Assembly: GCA_017516465.1 (NCBI GenBank)
Contig: JAFXCR010000030.1
Coordinates: forward strand, 1 to 64,000
Direction of reading: 5' to 3'
Origin: Ruminococcus sp.
GTDB lineage: Bacteria > Bacillota > Clostridia > Oscillospirales > Ruminococcaceae
DNA length: 64,000 nucleotides
A program made the translations under genes and the position numbers. The notes under the pieces are model-generated. The model ran no database searches. It was not told the DNA's origin and saw only the letters and a list, made by a program, of their open reading frames with translations. Positions 9,222 to 16,531 of this stretch are shown piece by piece (position 1 is the stretch's first letter; each line of letters opens with the position of its first letter).

Positions 9222-10250
9222 TTATATTTCCAGCGATATTATCATATCCATTATTTCGTATATATCTGCTGATCTGTCAAAAACCGCAACATAGGCTAAT
9301 CCGCTGTCACCGTCAGGGTAATAGCCTATCGTTATCTGCTCGTCATTAAGAAATGTTTCATCGTTAAATGTTCTATCAAGATAATCGTACTGTTTCGTAC
9401 CATAAGTCGCTCTTGAACCAGACATTTTATCCTGATCAATAACAGCGATAGTACCATTTATGAATTTATAGGCAACGTCTAAGCAGAACGCTTTATCTGA
9501 ATCAATATCCCCGTTCTGACTAACTATTCCTATCGTGTATCCAAGAAAATCACTTCTTGTACATTCTGAGACAGCGTGACCGAATCTCTCTTTAGCTTCT
9601 TCATAGCTGACATCAAGATCAGTATGAACAGCATATGGGAGATCGTCAAAATCTGTGGGTTCTTCTGTCGGAGGCTGAACAGGAGGTAAAGTAGTGGTCA
9701 CAGTTTCGGCAGGCTTTGAAGTCTGAGCTTTTTGCGTACTTTGAACAGGCGTTTCTGTCTGAGTAACAGCTTGTGTATGGCTTATAGGAGCTGTTGTTGA
9801 TACAGACTTGTCTTCAACGGTAGTATTGATATTCTCCGATGAATCCGTATGTTGCCCGCAGCTGTCGTCTTCAAAGGGAGTATCAGTATTCTCATATTTT
9901 ACAGAATCAGATGTATGTGTACTTTTGATATCATCAGCTGCCGTTGAAGCTGTACCTTTTTGAATATGTGATGTCACACCATCATCGTTGTTGCCTTCAT
10001 ACTGATACTCCTCTCTGCTGTCTGTCAGAACAGAAGAATTTCCGCTGATAAGTTCAGACGGTTTATGCACATTATAAAACACAACAGATCCAACAGTTAT
10101 TACAGCAGCGGCAGCGACAGAAGCAAATGCATAGATATTTCTCCTGGTGATGACACGGTTATCTTTCTTCTGACATGTATCAGTTATAGCACCGCTGATA
10201 AGATCATCATCAATTTTCCCAATTATTTCAAGAAATCTAAGTTCATTCAT
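9222..10250 (-). CDS. Membrane anti-sigma-factor-like protein
   Basis: A 342-residue bitopic protein whose ATG overlaps the end of the upstream ECF sigma gene by 8 nt, implying coupled translation. Residues 1-38 are cytoplasmic, then comes one membrane helix (FASVAAAAVITVGSVVFY), a Thr/Ser-rich spacer of about 150 residues and a folded extracellular C-terminal domain of about 140 residues (starting near YAVHTDLDVSYEEAKERFG). No zinc-binding anti-sigma motif is visible. The architecture parallels the pair at 3249-5365 although the outer domains differ. The role as an anti-sigma factor is inferred from gene order and topology; the sensed ligand is unknown. Confidence 0.65.
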   Translation of the reverse strand: MNELRFLEIIGKIDDDLISGAITDTCQKKDNRVITRRNIYAFASVAAAAVITVGSVVFYNVHKPSELISGNSSVLTDSREEYQYEGNNDDGVTSHIQKGTASTAADDIKSTHTSDSVKYENTDTPFEDDSCGQHTDSSENINTTVEDKSVSTTAPISHTQAVTQTETPVQSTQKAQTSKPAETVTTTLPPVQPPTEEPTDFDDLPYAVHTDLDVSYEEAKERFGHAVSECTRSDFLGYTIGIVSQNGDIDSDKAFCLDVAYKFINGTIAVIDQDKMSGSRATYGTKQYDYLDRTFNDETFLNDEQITIGYYPDGDSGLAYVAVFDRSADIYEIMDMIISLEI

Positions 10251-10797
10251 AATCGTACCCTTCTTTCTGTAAAAAGGCTTTTAGTTTTTTTCTCGTCCGA
10301 AAAAGATAAGTAGCAACGGTTTTCTCTTTCATACCAAAATACTCTGCAATCTGAGATAATGAATCACCAAACCAATAGCGTCTGATAAACATTTTCCGGT
10401 GCTTTTCATCCTGACTTCTCAGGAAACGACTGATCGCATCAGCAAGTACATCTTCGGATATACTCTGGTCATCGTACAAAGGAACTATTCCGGAAATTTC
10501 ATCTATACATACAGTAAATTGCGGATTTCTCTTTTCAGCAGAGTTATATTTAAGCCTGTTGATTGCAATATTTCGCACAATACGGCACAGGTACGATCTG
10601 AAATCGTTCAGATCGTCATGCGGTATGTTATTCCATATCTCATAATAGGCAGAATTCACACATTCTTCTATATCTTCATGCTGAGATAGGATATTACCAG
10701 CCACATAATAACACAGCTTATTATACTTTCGCTGCATTTCAGCTATTGCTTGTTCATTTCTTTCACGGATCAACTTAATAATTGATGCATCATCCAT
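10243..10797 (-). CDS. ECF-type RNA polymerase sigma factor
   Basis: A 184-residue sigma-70 family protein. Region 2 is seen in YNKLCYYVAGNIL and DIEECVNSAYYEIWNNI, with the region 2.4-like segment LCRIVRNIAINRLK. Region 4 is FIRRYWFGDSLSQIAEYFG followed by KTVATYLFRTRKKLK. The coding end overlaps the start of the anti-sigma-like gene. ATG 10797 has the ribosome site GGAGG, which lies in a potential hairpin in the leader. It is the second ECF module in 6 kb; both have a membrane partner with a Thr-rich stalk. Confidence 0.9.
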   Translation of the reverse strand: MDDASIIKLIRERNEQAIAEMQRKYNKLCYYVAGNILSQHEDIEECVNSAYYEIWNNIPHDDLNDFRSYLCRIVRNIAINRLKYNSAEKRNPQFTVCIDEISGIVPLYDDQSISEDVLADAISRFLRSQDEKHRKMFIRRYWFGDSLSQIAEYFGMKEKTVATYLFRTRKKLKAFLQKEGYDYE

Positions 10798-10805
10798 TAG
10801 ATATG

Positions 10806-10836
10806 CCTCCTTCCGTGAGGAGTAGAGGTCCTCTAC
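10806..10836 (-). promoter_or_regulatory. Structured leader of the second ECF gene
   Basis: On the minus strand a perfect palindrome GTAGAGGACCTCTAC (10836-10822) is followed at once by CTCCT...AGGAG, in which the ribosome site of the sigma gene can pair. This could limit translation; no ligand class is recognised. Confidence 0.4.
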
Positions 10837-10917
10837 TTATATAGACAACTTTCTGTTCGCAAATATTACAGTTCAAAGAAATTTTTCTGCAATTTCAAAT
10901 ATAAATAAATTATATAG

Positions 10918-10958
10918 CAAAACAAGCCTGAAAGCAGCCATACTACTCTCAGGCTTTT
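10918..10958 (-). terminator. Probable terminator of the CPBP protease gene
   Basis: AGCCTGA (10925-10931) pairs with TCAGGCT (10949-10955) across a long loop; the minus strand continues with TTGTTTTGC. Confidence 0.55.
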
Positions 10959-10961
10959 ATT

Positions 10962-11882
10962 CTATACAGAAAAACTATTGCTGCTAAAAATTTCATCCAG
11001 TTCCATCTGCTCTTGTTTGTGCTGACGCCAAAGCAGTAATGCCGCACACGTCACCATAGGAATTGCAGCAATTAGCCCCACGTCATCCGGTCCGAAAACC
11101 GAACGCTCCGGGTGGCTGTTGCCCAATAACATTCTCGGACTGGCTGATGAATTAATCATTCCGTGAAGTATCGCCGTCAGCCATATGCTGCCTGATCTTA
11201 CATAGAGAAAATCCGAAATAACACCCATAGACACGGTAAATACACAGAATACAACGAATCCCAGCAGCGGTGCACCAATGTAATCCTTACCGTACTCATA
11301 GCCTACTGCGAGCATTACGGGGAAATGCCATACGCCATGTATCACACCGCCGATAAGAAGTCCTTTCGTTCTCCCGTAACCTGTTTTCAGTTCCGGATAC
11401 ATAAAGCCTCTCCAGCCTATCTCCTCGCCCAGTCCCAGAACTATGGCGATTATTATATCGAAGGAGGTAAGCGAATAAAATATCTCACTTGCAATGAAGG
11501 CAGTATATTGACTGCCGTTTTGTCTGAACTCCTCGTATTCCGTATCCGTCATGAACCGCTGAAACGCCTCAGCCGGTGCGAAGTCATCCGGAAACACCAT
11601 GAAGTATAATGCTGCACCGATTATCTGAAATACCGTAGGTGCCAGCCAGGCAAAGAGGATGTATTTCCAGTTCTTACCTAATCTGAGCCTCCAGCCCATT
11701 TCCTTTACATCTGCTTTTACGAACAGTGCTCCCAGCATAGGCATGAACATACAAATTGCCATAGCATTGTGAAAGCTGGATTCTCCCGCTACGCCGCCCT
11801 GATTGGCTTTATAGCACCCAATGCCACCTATTATCCATGCGGTAATGAAGGTGAAAAGCAAGTATTTCATCAGCTTTGACAA
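10962..11882 (-). CDS. CPBP-family intramembrane glutamic endopeptidase (CAAX-protease-like)
   Basis: A 306-residue protein with about eight hydrophobic segments. It carries the CPBP/Abi motifs: EEIGWRGF (EExxxR), HGVWHFP and LHGMINS, which supply the catalytic glutamate and histidines inside the membrane. Bacterial members process peptides or confer bacteriocin self-immunity, and a role here cannot be fixed. The frame begins with TTG 11882, ten bases after GGAG; the first ATG (11870) is 22 bases from that site, so the TTG start is favoured. The gene is single and driven by copy B of the 73-nt promoter repeat, which ties its expression to the GH43 gene. Confidence 0.85.
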   Translation of the reverse strand: MSKLMKYLLFTFITAWIIGGIGCYKANQGGVAGESSFHNAMAICMFMPMLGALFVKADVKEMGWRLRLGKNWKYILFAWLAPTVFQIIGAALYFMVFPDDFAPAEAFQRFMTDTEYEEFRQNGSQYTAFIASEIFYSLTSFDIIIAIVLGLGEEIGWRGFMYPELKTGYGRTKGLLIGGVIHGVWHFPVMLAVGYEYGKDYIGAPLLGFVVFCVFTVSMGVISDFLYVRSGSIWLTAILHGMINSSASPRMLLGNSHPERSVFGPDDVGLIAAIPMVTCAALLLWRQHKQEQMELDEIFSSNSFSV

Positions 11883-11982
11883 ATTATATCATCTCCAGTC
11901 GTATCTAAAATTTCATAATATGATACCGTACAAAGCCAACAGACGTGCTTGTGCGGGATTGCCTGAATATTTTTATAAAGTA

Positions 11983-12055
11983 CATTATATCACAGAAAGC
12001 TGTATATTGCAAGATTTTTCGCATATTTGTAAGTGTAAATTAAATACAGACTATG
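11983..12055 (-). repeat. 73-nt promoter-bearing repeat, copy B (inverted)
   Basis: Inverted copy of 5592-5664, with only five mismatches counted by eye. The rest of the 11883-12231 interval holds no gene that I can see, only leader sequence and AT-rich spacer. Confidence 0.9.
11984..12012 (-). promoter_or_regulatory. Promoter of the CPBP protease gene
   Basis: Minus-strand TTGCAA (12012-12007), 17-nt spacer, TATAAT (11989-11984), inside repeat copy B. Confidence 0.8.
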
Positions 12056-12231
12056 ATGCCATTTCAAATGATATCACAAACAAATAACCTTCACGACTCA
12101 TTTTTTGAAGAAAAGGTGTATAAAATATATCTGTTCACCAACATATGATTCCTGTACAATGTGCAAGCAGTGCATATCCTAATTTCTTTTATCATATTAT
12201 TATCGTAGAATATTGTAAAAGGAGCGATATT

Positions 12232-12966
12232 ATGGACAAAATCAAGCGCAGAATCCTCAGCGGAGCTATTGTTTTCTGCTGTGCAGCCGCCGGAATAAGT
12301 GCAGTTTCTCATATCGGAAAAAAATCAGAAACGGAAAGCATTCCGACGGCAATTACTGATTACAGTAATAAAACTCCGGTGATTATCCTCGATGCAGGAC
12401 ATGGCGGCTTCGACGGCGGATGTACCTCTGCTGAGGGGATACCAGAAAAGGGAATCAATCTCAGCATTCTTCTGAAGCTTCGTGATATGCTTGAAATCAG
12501 CGGATATCAGGTGAAAGTTACTCGTGATGATGATATTTCCATTCACGACAAAGGTATCGAGGGACTTGCCAATCAGAAAAGCAGCGACATGGATAACCGG
12601 CTCGAAATCTTCAATTCTGAGGACAATGCCGTATGTATTTCCATTCATCAGAATCAGTTCAACGATCCGAAATACAGCGGTGCTCAGATGTTCTTTTCCG
12701 GCAGTACAGGCGGAAGCGAGGACCTTGCACGTTCCCTCCAGAAAAGCTTTGCCGGAATGCTTCAGCCTGAAAACAAGCGTGAAATAAAGGAATGCGGCAA
12801 GGAGCTTTTCCTCTGTTATTACAGTGAAAATCCGACAGTAATGGCAGAATGCGGCTTTCTCTCAAATCCGGAAGAAGCTGCACTTCTCGCAACGGACGAT
12901 TATCAGAGCAAGGTTGCATTTACTATATATTCCGGCATATGCAGCTATATCGGTTCAAGAAAGTAA
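12232..12966 (+). CDS. cwlD: N-acetylmuramoyl-L-alanine amidase, CwlD type
   Basis: A 244-residue amidase_3 enzyme with an N-terminal membrane anchor. Zinc ligands and catalytic residue are visible in DAGHGGFDGG, EKGINLSILL, CISIHQNQF and MAECGFLSN. It cleaves the bond between muramic acid and L-alanine in peptidoglycan. CwlD in spore formers makes muramic-delta-lactam of the cortex, and a sigma-G gene lies 8 kb away, which supports the CwlD reading. The length and single-domain form agree with CwlD. ATG 12232 follows AAAGGAGCG; longer in-frame starts lack a ribosome site. Amidase activity is sure, the sporulation role is inferred. Confidence 0.85.
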   Translation: MDKIKRRILSGAIVFCCAAAGISAVSHIGKKSETESIPTAITDYSNKTPVIILDAGHGGFDGGCTSAEGIPEKGINLSILLKLRDMLEISGYQVKVTRDDDISIHDKGIEGLANQKSSDMDNRLEIFNSEDNAVCISIHQNQFNDPKYSGAQMFFSGSTGGSEDLARSLQKSFAGMLQPENKREIKECGKELFLCYYSENPTVMAECGFLSNPEEAALLATDDYQSKVAFTIYSGICSYIGSRK

Positions 12967-12981
12967 CATCATAAAATGAGA

Positions 12982-13010
12982 AAGAGCGCCGTGTGATTAG
13001 CGACGCTCTT
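12982..13010. terminator. Hairpin between convergent genes, probably bidirectional terminator
   Basis: AAGAGCG (12982-12988) pairs with CGCTCTT (13004-13010). It lies between the amidase gene and the convergent LPxTG gene; T-tracts are short on both sides. Confidence 0.6.
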
Positions 13011-13018
13011 GTAATTAA

Positions 13019-14338
13019 TTATTCATTTTCTTTCCGTGTTTTAGCAATAATTGCACTGCCTCCTGCTGTCATAAGAACTGCCAATCCAATGACAACTTTG
13101 TATACACCGGAATATCCTGTCTGCGGAAGTGTTGTTTCACCGTTACCGGCATCAGTGCTTGTAACTGCTACCGTAGTTGTTGTTGAAGTTATTACAGTTG
13201 AAGTAACAACTGGATCAGTTGTTGTATCGGATGTAGATTCTGTTGCAGTTGTTTCCGGTTCAGAGGTAGTAGTTACTGTTTCTGTAACAGTAACTATCGG
13301 CAATGTTCCGGTCGAACAATAGATCATAGTTGTAGTTGTCTCGTACTGATACCACCATTTTGTAGATGTGGTGGAAGTTTCAATATTTTCGGTTACAGTA
13401 GTTGTAGTATATGGCGTATCTTCGTAAACTTTCGTTGTAGTTGTGGTGAAAATTTCAGTATATTCGGATGGAGTAGTTGTAGTATATGGCGTATCTTCAG
13501 AAACTATCGTTGTAGTTGTTGTAATTATAGGTTCTTCCGGAGGAGTATCCGGTACAGGCGGAGGCAGTACTCTGATTTTTTCACTTGTTGTTCTGCCGTC
13601 AGAAGTATAAACATGAACCGTTGTTTCTCCCTCTTTCAAGCCGTTCAGAACGAGATAACCTGATGAAGAATCAGCAGATATCTCAGCTATTGACTCATCT
13701 TCTATTTCATATCTCACATCAGAAGCAAGTGCTCCGACAAGTTCTACATATGCACCGCCATCACTGTGAATATCAATAAATTCAGTGAACACTCTCAGAT
13801 ATAAAGGGTTATCTGCTACGGCTTCCCTATCATAAACAGTAACCGGAATATAAGATTCATTTCCCTTCATACAAATTTCATAGTCACCGTCCGGAGCCGC
13901 TTCACCATAATCCACCCAGTTATCTTTCGTTGAAAAAGTACCAACTGCTCCAGCTATCGGTTTTATAACAACATCATACCTTCCGGCTTTTGTGAGATCA
14001 ACTCCGCTCGTATCAAGCGTGTATGTATCAGAATAAAGTCCTGATCCCACAGTGAAAACGCAGTTATAAGCAGAGGAATAAGCATAATTAGAATTATAAC
14101 TGGAATACGTTGCTAATCTGAGCTTTACATCGCTAAGATCAAGCGTATCGCCAGTATAATGTGTAACTGTTCCTGAAGTGAATACATATTTAATATCACC
14201 GTATATCATTTCCTCAGTATCTGCGGAATCAGAGACCATAATTTCATTATCTTCCGCCGACACAGCTGTCGGAACAGCAAAAGCAGTCATACCTAATGCT
14301 GCTGAAATCAGAACAGACAAGATTTTTTGTTTTTTCAT
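13019..14338 (-). CDS. LPxTG cell-wall-anchored surface protein with Ig-like domain
   Basis: A 439-residue surface protein: signal peptide (MKKQKILSVLISAALGMTAF), an N-terminal region of about 150 residues containing YDVVIKP, a bacterial Ig-like (Big_2-like) domain ending near KIRVLPPP, and a long Thr/Val/Glu-rich stalk with the repeated block EDTPYTTTT. The C-terminus is a sorting signal: LPQTG, a hydrophobic helix and the charged tail KTRKENE. A class A/B sortase should attach it to peptidoglycan. In ruminococci such proteins may be adhesins or scaffold anchors, but no cohesin is visible here. ATG 14338 has an AAGGGTGA site and a perfect promoter lies upstream. Confidence 0.85.
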   Translation of the reverse strand: MKKQKILSVLISAALGMTAFAVPTAVSAEDNEIMVSDSADTEEMIYGDIKYVFTSGTVTHYTGDTLDLSDVKLRLATYSSYNSNYAYSSAYNCVFTVGSGLYSDTYTLDTSGVDLTKAGRYDVVIKPIAGAVGTFSTKDNWVDYGEAAPDGDYEICMKGNESYIPVTVYDREAVADNPLYLRVFTEFIDIHSDGGAYVELVGALASDVRYEIEDESIAEISADSSSGYLVLNGLKEGETTVHVYTSDGRTTSEKIRVLPPPVPDTPPEEPIITTTTTIVSEDTPYTTTTPSEYTEIFTTTTTKVYEDTPYTTTTVTENIETSTTSTKWWYQYETTTTMIYCSTGTLPIVTVTETVTTTSEPETTATESTSDTTTDPVVTSTVITSTTTTVAVTSTDAGNGETTLPQTGYSGVYKVVIGLAVLMTAGGSAIIAKTRKENE

Positions 14339-14401
14339 GCAGAATCACCCTTTCATTATTTAAGAATTAATTTTCAGAGGGACAAATGCCTCTATATTAT
14401 T

Positions 14402-14430
14402 AATATACCACAATAGTCGTCGTTTGTCAA
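14402..14430 (-). promoter_or_regulatory. Sigma-A-type promoter of the LPxTG gene
   Basis: Minus-strand TTGACA (14430-14425), 17-nt spacer, TATATT (14407-14402). Confidence 0.8.
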
Positions 14431-14504
14431 TAGTTCACAAAAACAATCTACAAATTCGGCGATATATATATATGAGATTATATGTATTATAACGAAAAAG
14501 CAAC

Positions 14505-14666
14505 AAAAAGGGGAACTTAATACAGTTCCCCTTACTCTATATAAAAGCAGCCGTCCGATAAAGCGGCAGAGTGCCCCTTCCGCCGATCACTGCGGCGATG
14601 CACCAATGTCCCGAAGCTATTCGAGGGCACTGCCACTCCGGAACGGCGTATATCTTTTTGCTGCTT
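14505..14666 (-). ncRNA. Unassigned structured small RNA, about 160 nt
   Basis: No open frame explains this stretch, but the minus strand folds well. AAGCAG at the 5' end (14666-14661) closes with CTGCTT (14550-14545). Inside are a stem with CCGTTCCG against CGGACGG, a long stem (AGTGGCA against TGCCGCT, then GTGCCC against GGGCAC) and two terminal hairpins, CGAATAGCTTCG and CGCCG...CGGCG. The 3' end is a strong terminator: AAGGGGAACT pairs with AGTTCCCCTT (14508-14533) and runs into TTTTTG. A promoter lies just upstream. It is not SRP RNA, tmRNA, RNase P or a riboswitch class that I recognise. The rod shape is loosely 6S-like, but the large one-sided loop is atypical. A trans-acting RNA of unknown family is the cautious call. 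Confidence 0.65.
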
Positions 14667-14671
14667 ATAAT

Positions 14672-14699
14672 ATTTTATGCAGAAATCACGGAAATGCAA
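14672..14699 (-). promoter_or_regulatory. Promoter of the structured RNA
   Basis: Minus-strand TTGCAT (14699-14694), 16-nt spacer, TAAAAT (14677-14672). The predicted start falls six to seven bases downstream, at the first base of the closing stem. Confidence 0.6.
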
Positions 14700-14721
14700 C
14701 AAAGAAATTTCTTACAAATCA

Positions 14722-14762
14722 CAAAAAAATCCGGAAGCGACCTTATAAAGCCGTTTCCGGAT
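14722..14762 (-). terminator. Terminator of the asnS-asnA operon
   Basis: On the minus strand ATCCGGAA pairs with TTCCGGAT (outer arms 14762-14755 and 14736-14729), followed by seven T. It separates asnA from the structured RNA. Confidence 0.85.
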
Positions 14763-14771
14763 CATATTTTT

Positions 14772-15782
14772 TTACAGCAGAGTGATTCCTCTTTCTGCGC
14801 ACTTTTCAAGCATATCCTCAGGCCAGATAGATGACTGAACCTCTCCGATATGTGCTTTTTCAAGCAGAAGCATACAAAGTCTTGACTGCCCTATTCCTCC
14901 GCCGATAGTAAGCGGAAGTGTACCGTCTGCGATCATCTGATGATACTTGTACTTCATTCTGTCCTCAGCACCGCATTCCTTGAGCTGACGTGCAAGTGAT
15001 TCAGAATCAACACGGATTCCCATTGAGGAGATTTCAAGTGCGTTGTCAAGAATATCGTTCCAGATGAGTATATCACCGTTAAGAGTCCAGTCGTCATAGT
15101 CAGGAGCTCTGCCGCCGTGTTTTTCACCGCTTGCAAGCTTTCCGCCGATCTGCATAATGAAAACTGTCTTGTGTTCCTTTGTGATAAGACGTTCTCTTTC
15201 CTGATAAGGCTTATCAGGATACATATCTTCCAGCTCCTGTGCTGTGATAAAGAACACCTCATCAGTGATTTTTCTTTCAAGCACAGGATATCTGTGACTT
15301 ACCTTTCTCTTTGTATAAACAACAGCTTTGACAATATTTTTTACAGTATCTTTAAGATAATCAAGGGTACGGTTTTCCTTTGTGATAACCTTTTCCCAAT
15401 CCCACTGATCGACAAAAACAGAATGTGTATTGTCGGTATCGTCATCGCGGCGGATAGCGTTCATATCGGTATAGATACCCTCTCCCGGCTCATAGCCGTA
15501 GCGGTAAAGTGCAGTTCTTTTCCACTTTGCAAGCGACTGAACAACTTCTGCTTCTGTACCGATTTCCTTTATATCAAATTCAACCTTGCGTTCAACGCCG
15601 TTAAGATCATCATTGATACCGCTTCCCTTTCTGACAAGCAGCGGTGCAGATACACGGTCAAGTGTAAGAACTATTGACAATGCCTGCTGAAAAATATCCT
15701 TGATATATTTTATTGCATGCTGTGTTTCTCTTATTGTGAGAGCCGTTTTATAGCCCTCAGGGATATACAGCGATCTGGACAT
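14772..15782 (-). CDS. asnA: Aspartate-ammonia ligase (asparagine synthetase A)
   Basis: A 336-residue enzyme making asparagine from aspartate, ammonia and ATP in the cytoplasm. It aligns throughout with E. coli AsnA (about 330 residues): ETQHAIKYIKDIFQ near the start, SLAKWKR, HSVYVDQWDWE-like HSVFVDQWDWEKV, RAPDYDDWTLNGDI, SSMGIRVD and GGGIGQSRL in the C-terminal half. The start is ATG 15782, nine bases after AAAGGA; an in-frame ATG three codons earlier abuts that site. It is the last gene of the asnS-lipoprotein-asnA operon and therefore likely under the asparagine T-box upstream of asnS. Confidence 0.97.
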   Translation of the reverse strand: MSRSLYIPEGYKTALTIRETQHAIKYIKDIFQQALSIVLTLDRVSAPLLVRKGSGINDDLNGVERKVEFDIKEIGTEAEVVQSLAKWKRTALYRYGYEPGEGIYTDMNAIRRDDDTDNTHSVFVDQWDWEKVITKENRTLDYLKDTVKNIVKAVVYTKRKVSHRYPVLERKITDEVFFITAQELEDMYPDKPYQERERLITKEHKTVFIMQIGGKLASGEKHGGRAPDYDDWTLNGDILIWNDILDNALEISSMGIRVDSESLARQLKECGAEDRMKYKYHQMIADGTLPLTIGGGIGQSRLCMLLLEKAHIGEVQSSIWPEDMLEKCAERGITLL

Positions 15783-15824
15783 ATATATCATTCCTTTACA
15801 TGAAATTTAGTAATGCCGGTTGTA

Positions 15825-16490
15825 TCAGTCTGCACGGGTAAATGTTTCGATTTTACCTTCCTGATCCTCTACGGTCATATTATTTCCGTCAATCTTAACA
15901 GAAGACACTTCTTCTTCTCCATCAGCATCAACAACAGTAACTGTTCCTGCTTCTTCATCATAAGTGTATTCACTTGACTGAGAAATCACCATATATGAAA
16001 CGCCTTCTTCTACGAATTCAAAGTAAATTTCTCCGCCTTCCACAAACCCCATTTCATCGTTTGTATATTTACCGTAGATATTTTCCTTATCAGGAGCTCC
16101 CATACGCTCAAACGAAGCCACTTCCTGACCTTCTATAACAACAGAAAGAACCTCACCGTCATATTCTCTGTCAAAGTTCTCTCCACTGAGATTAACCCCG
16201 TCAGCAGTAACATAGATGATATCAGAAGCGTCAACTGAAGCATTCATAGTCATATTCTTTTCATCAAATACAATTTCTGCCTTTTCCATTGTCATTCCGC
16301 TGCCAAGGTCATCCATCATTGCCTTAAGGGTATCTCCGCTTGGTACCCATGTACCGATAATTCCCTGTTCCACCTTATCTTCAGACCTTGTTGCTTCCTT
16401 ATCAGAGGAGCTTGACTTCTTGCTTCCGCATGAAACGAGTGCTCCTGCTGCTATAACAAGAACCGAAATCAACGATAATGCCTTTTTCAT
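15825..16490 (-). CDS. Hypothetical lipoprotein within the asparagine operon
   Basis: A 221-residue protein with signal peptide and lipobox LVSC, a Ser/Lys linker, then repeated short beta-strand segments: GIIGTWVPSGD, NIYGKYTNDEMGF and a final domain ending in KIETFTRAD. The pattern of a GTW or GKY strand followed by hydrophobic/acidic strands is common in lipocalin-like or DUF5640-type clostridial lipoproteins; the family is a guess. It sits 41 nt after asnS and 42 nt before asnA on the same strand, so it would be transcribed with them. Nothing seen links it to asparagine metabolism. Confidence 0.75.
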   Translation of the reverse strand: MKKALSLISVLVIAAGALVSCGSKKSSSSDKEATRSEDKVEQGIIGTWVPSGDTLKAMMDDLGSGMTMEKAEIVFDEKNMTMNASVDASDIIYVTADGVNLSGENFDREYDGEVLSVVIEGQEVASFERMGAPDKENIYGKYTNDEMGFVEGGEIYFEFVEEGVSYMVISQSSEYTYDEEAGTVTVVDADGEEEVSSVKIDGNNMTVEDQEGKIETFTRAD

Positions 16491-16531
16491 AAATAAGCAC
16501 CTTTCTTTCTGTAAGAATTTATCCGCACAGA

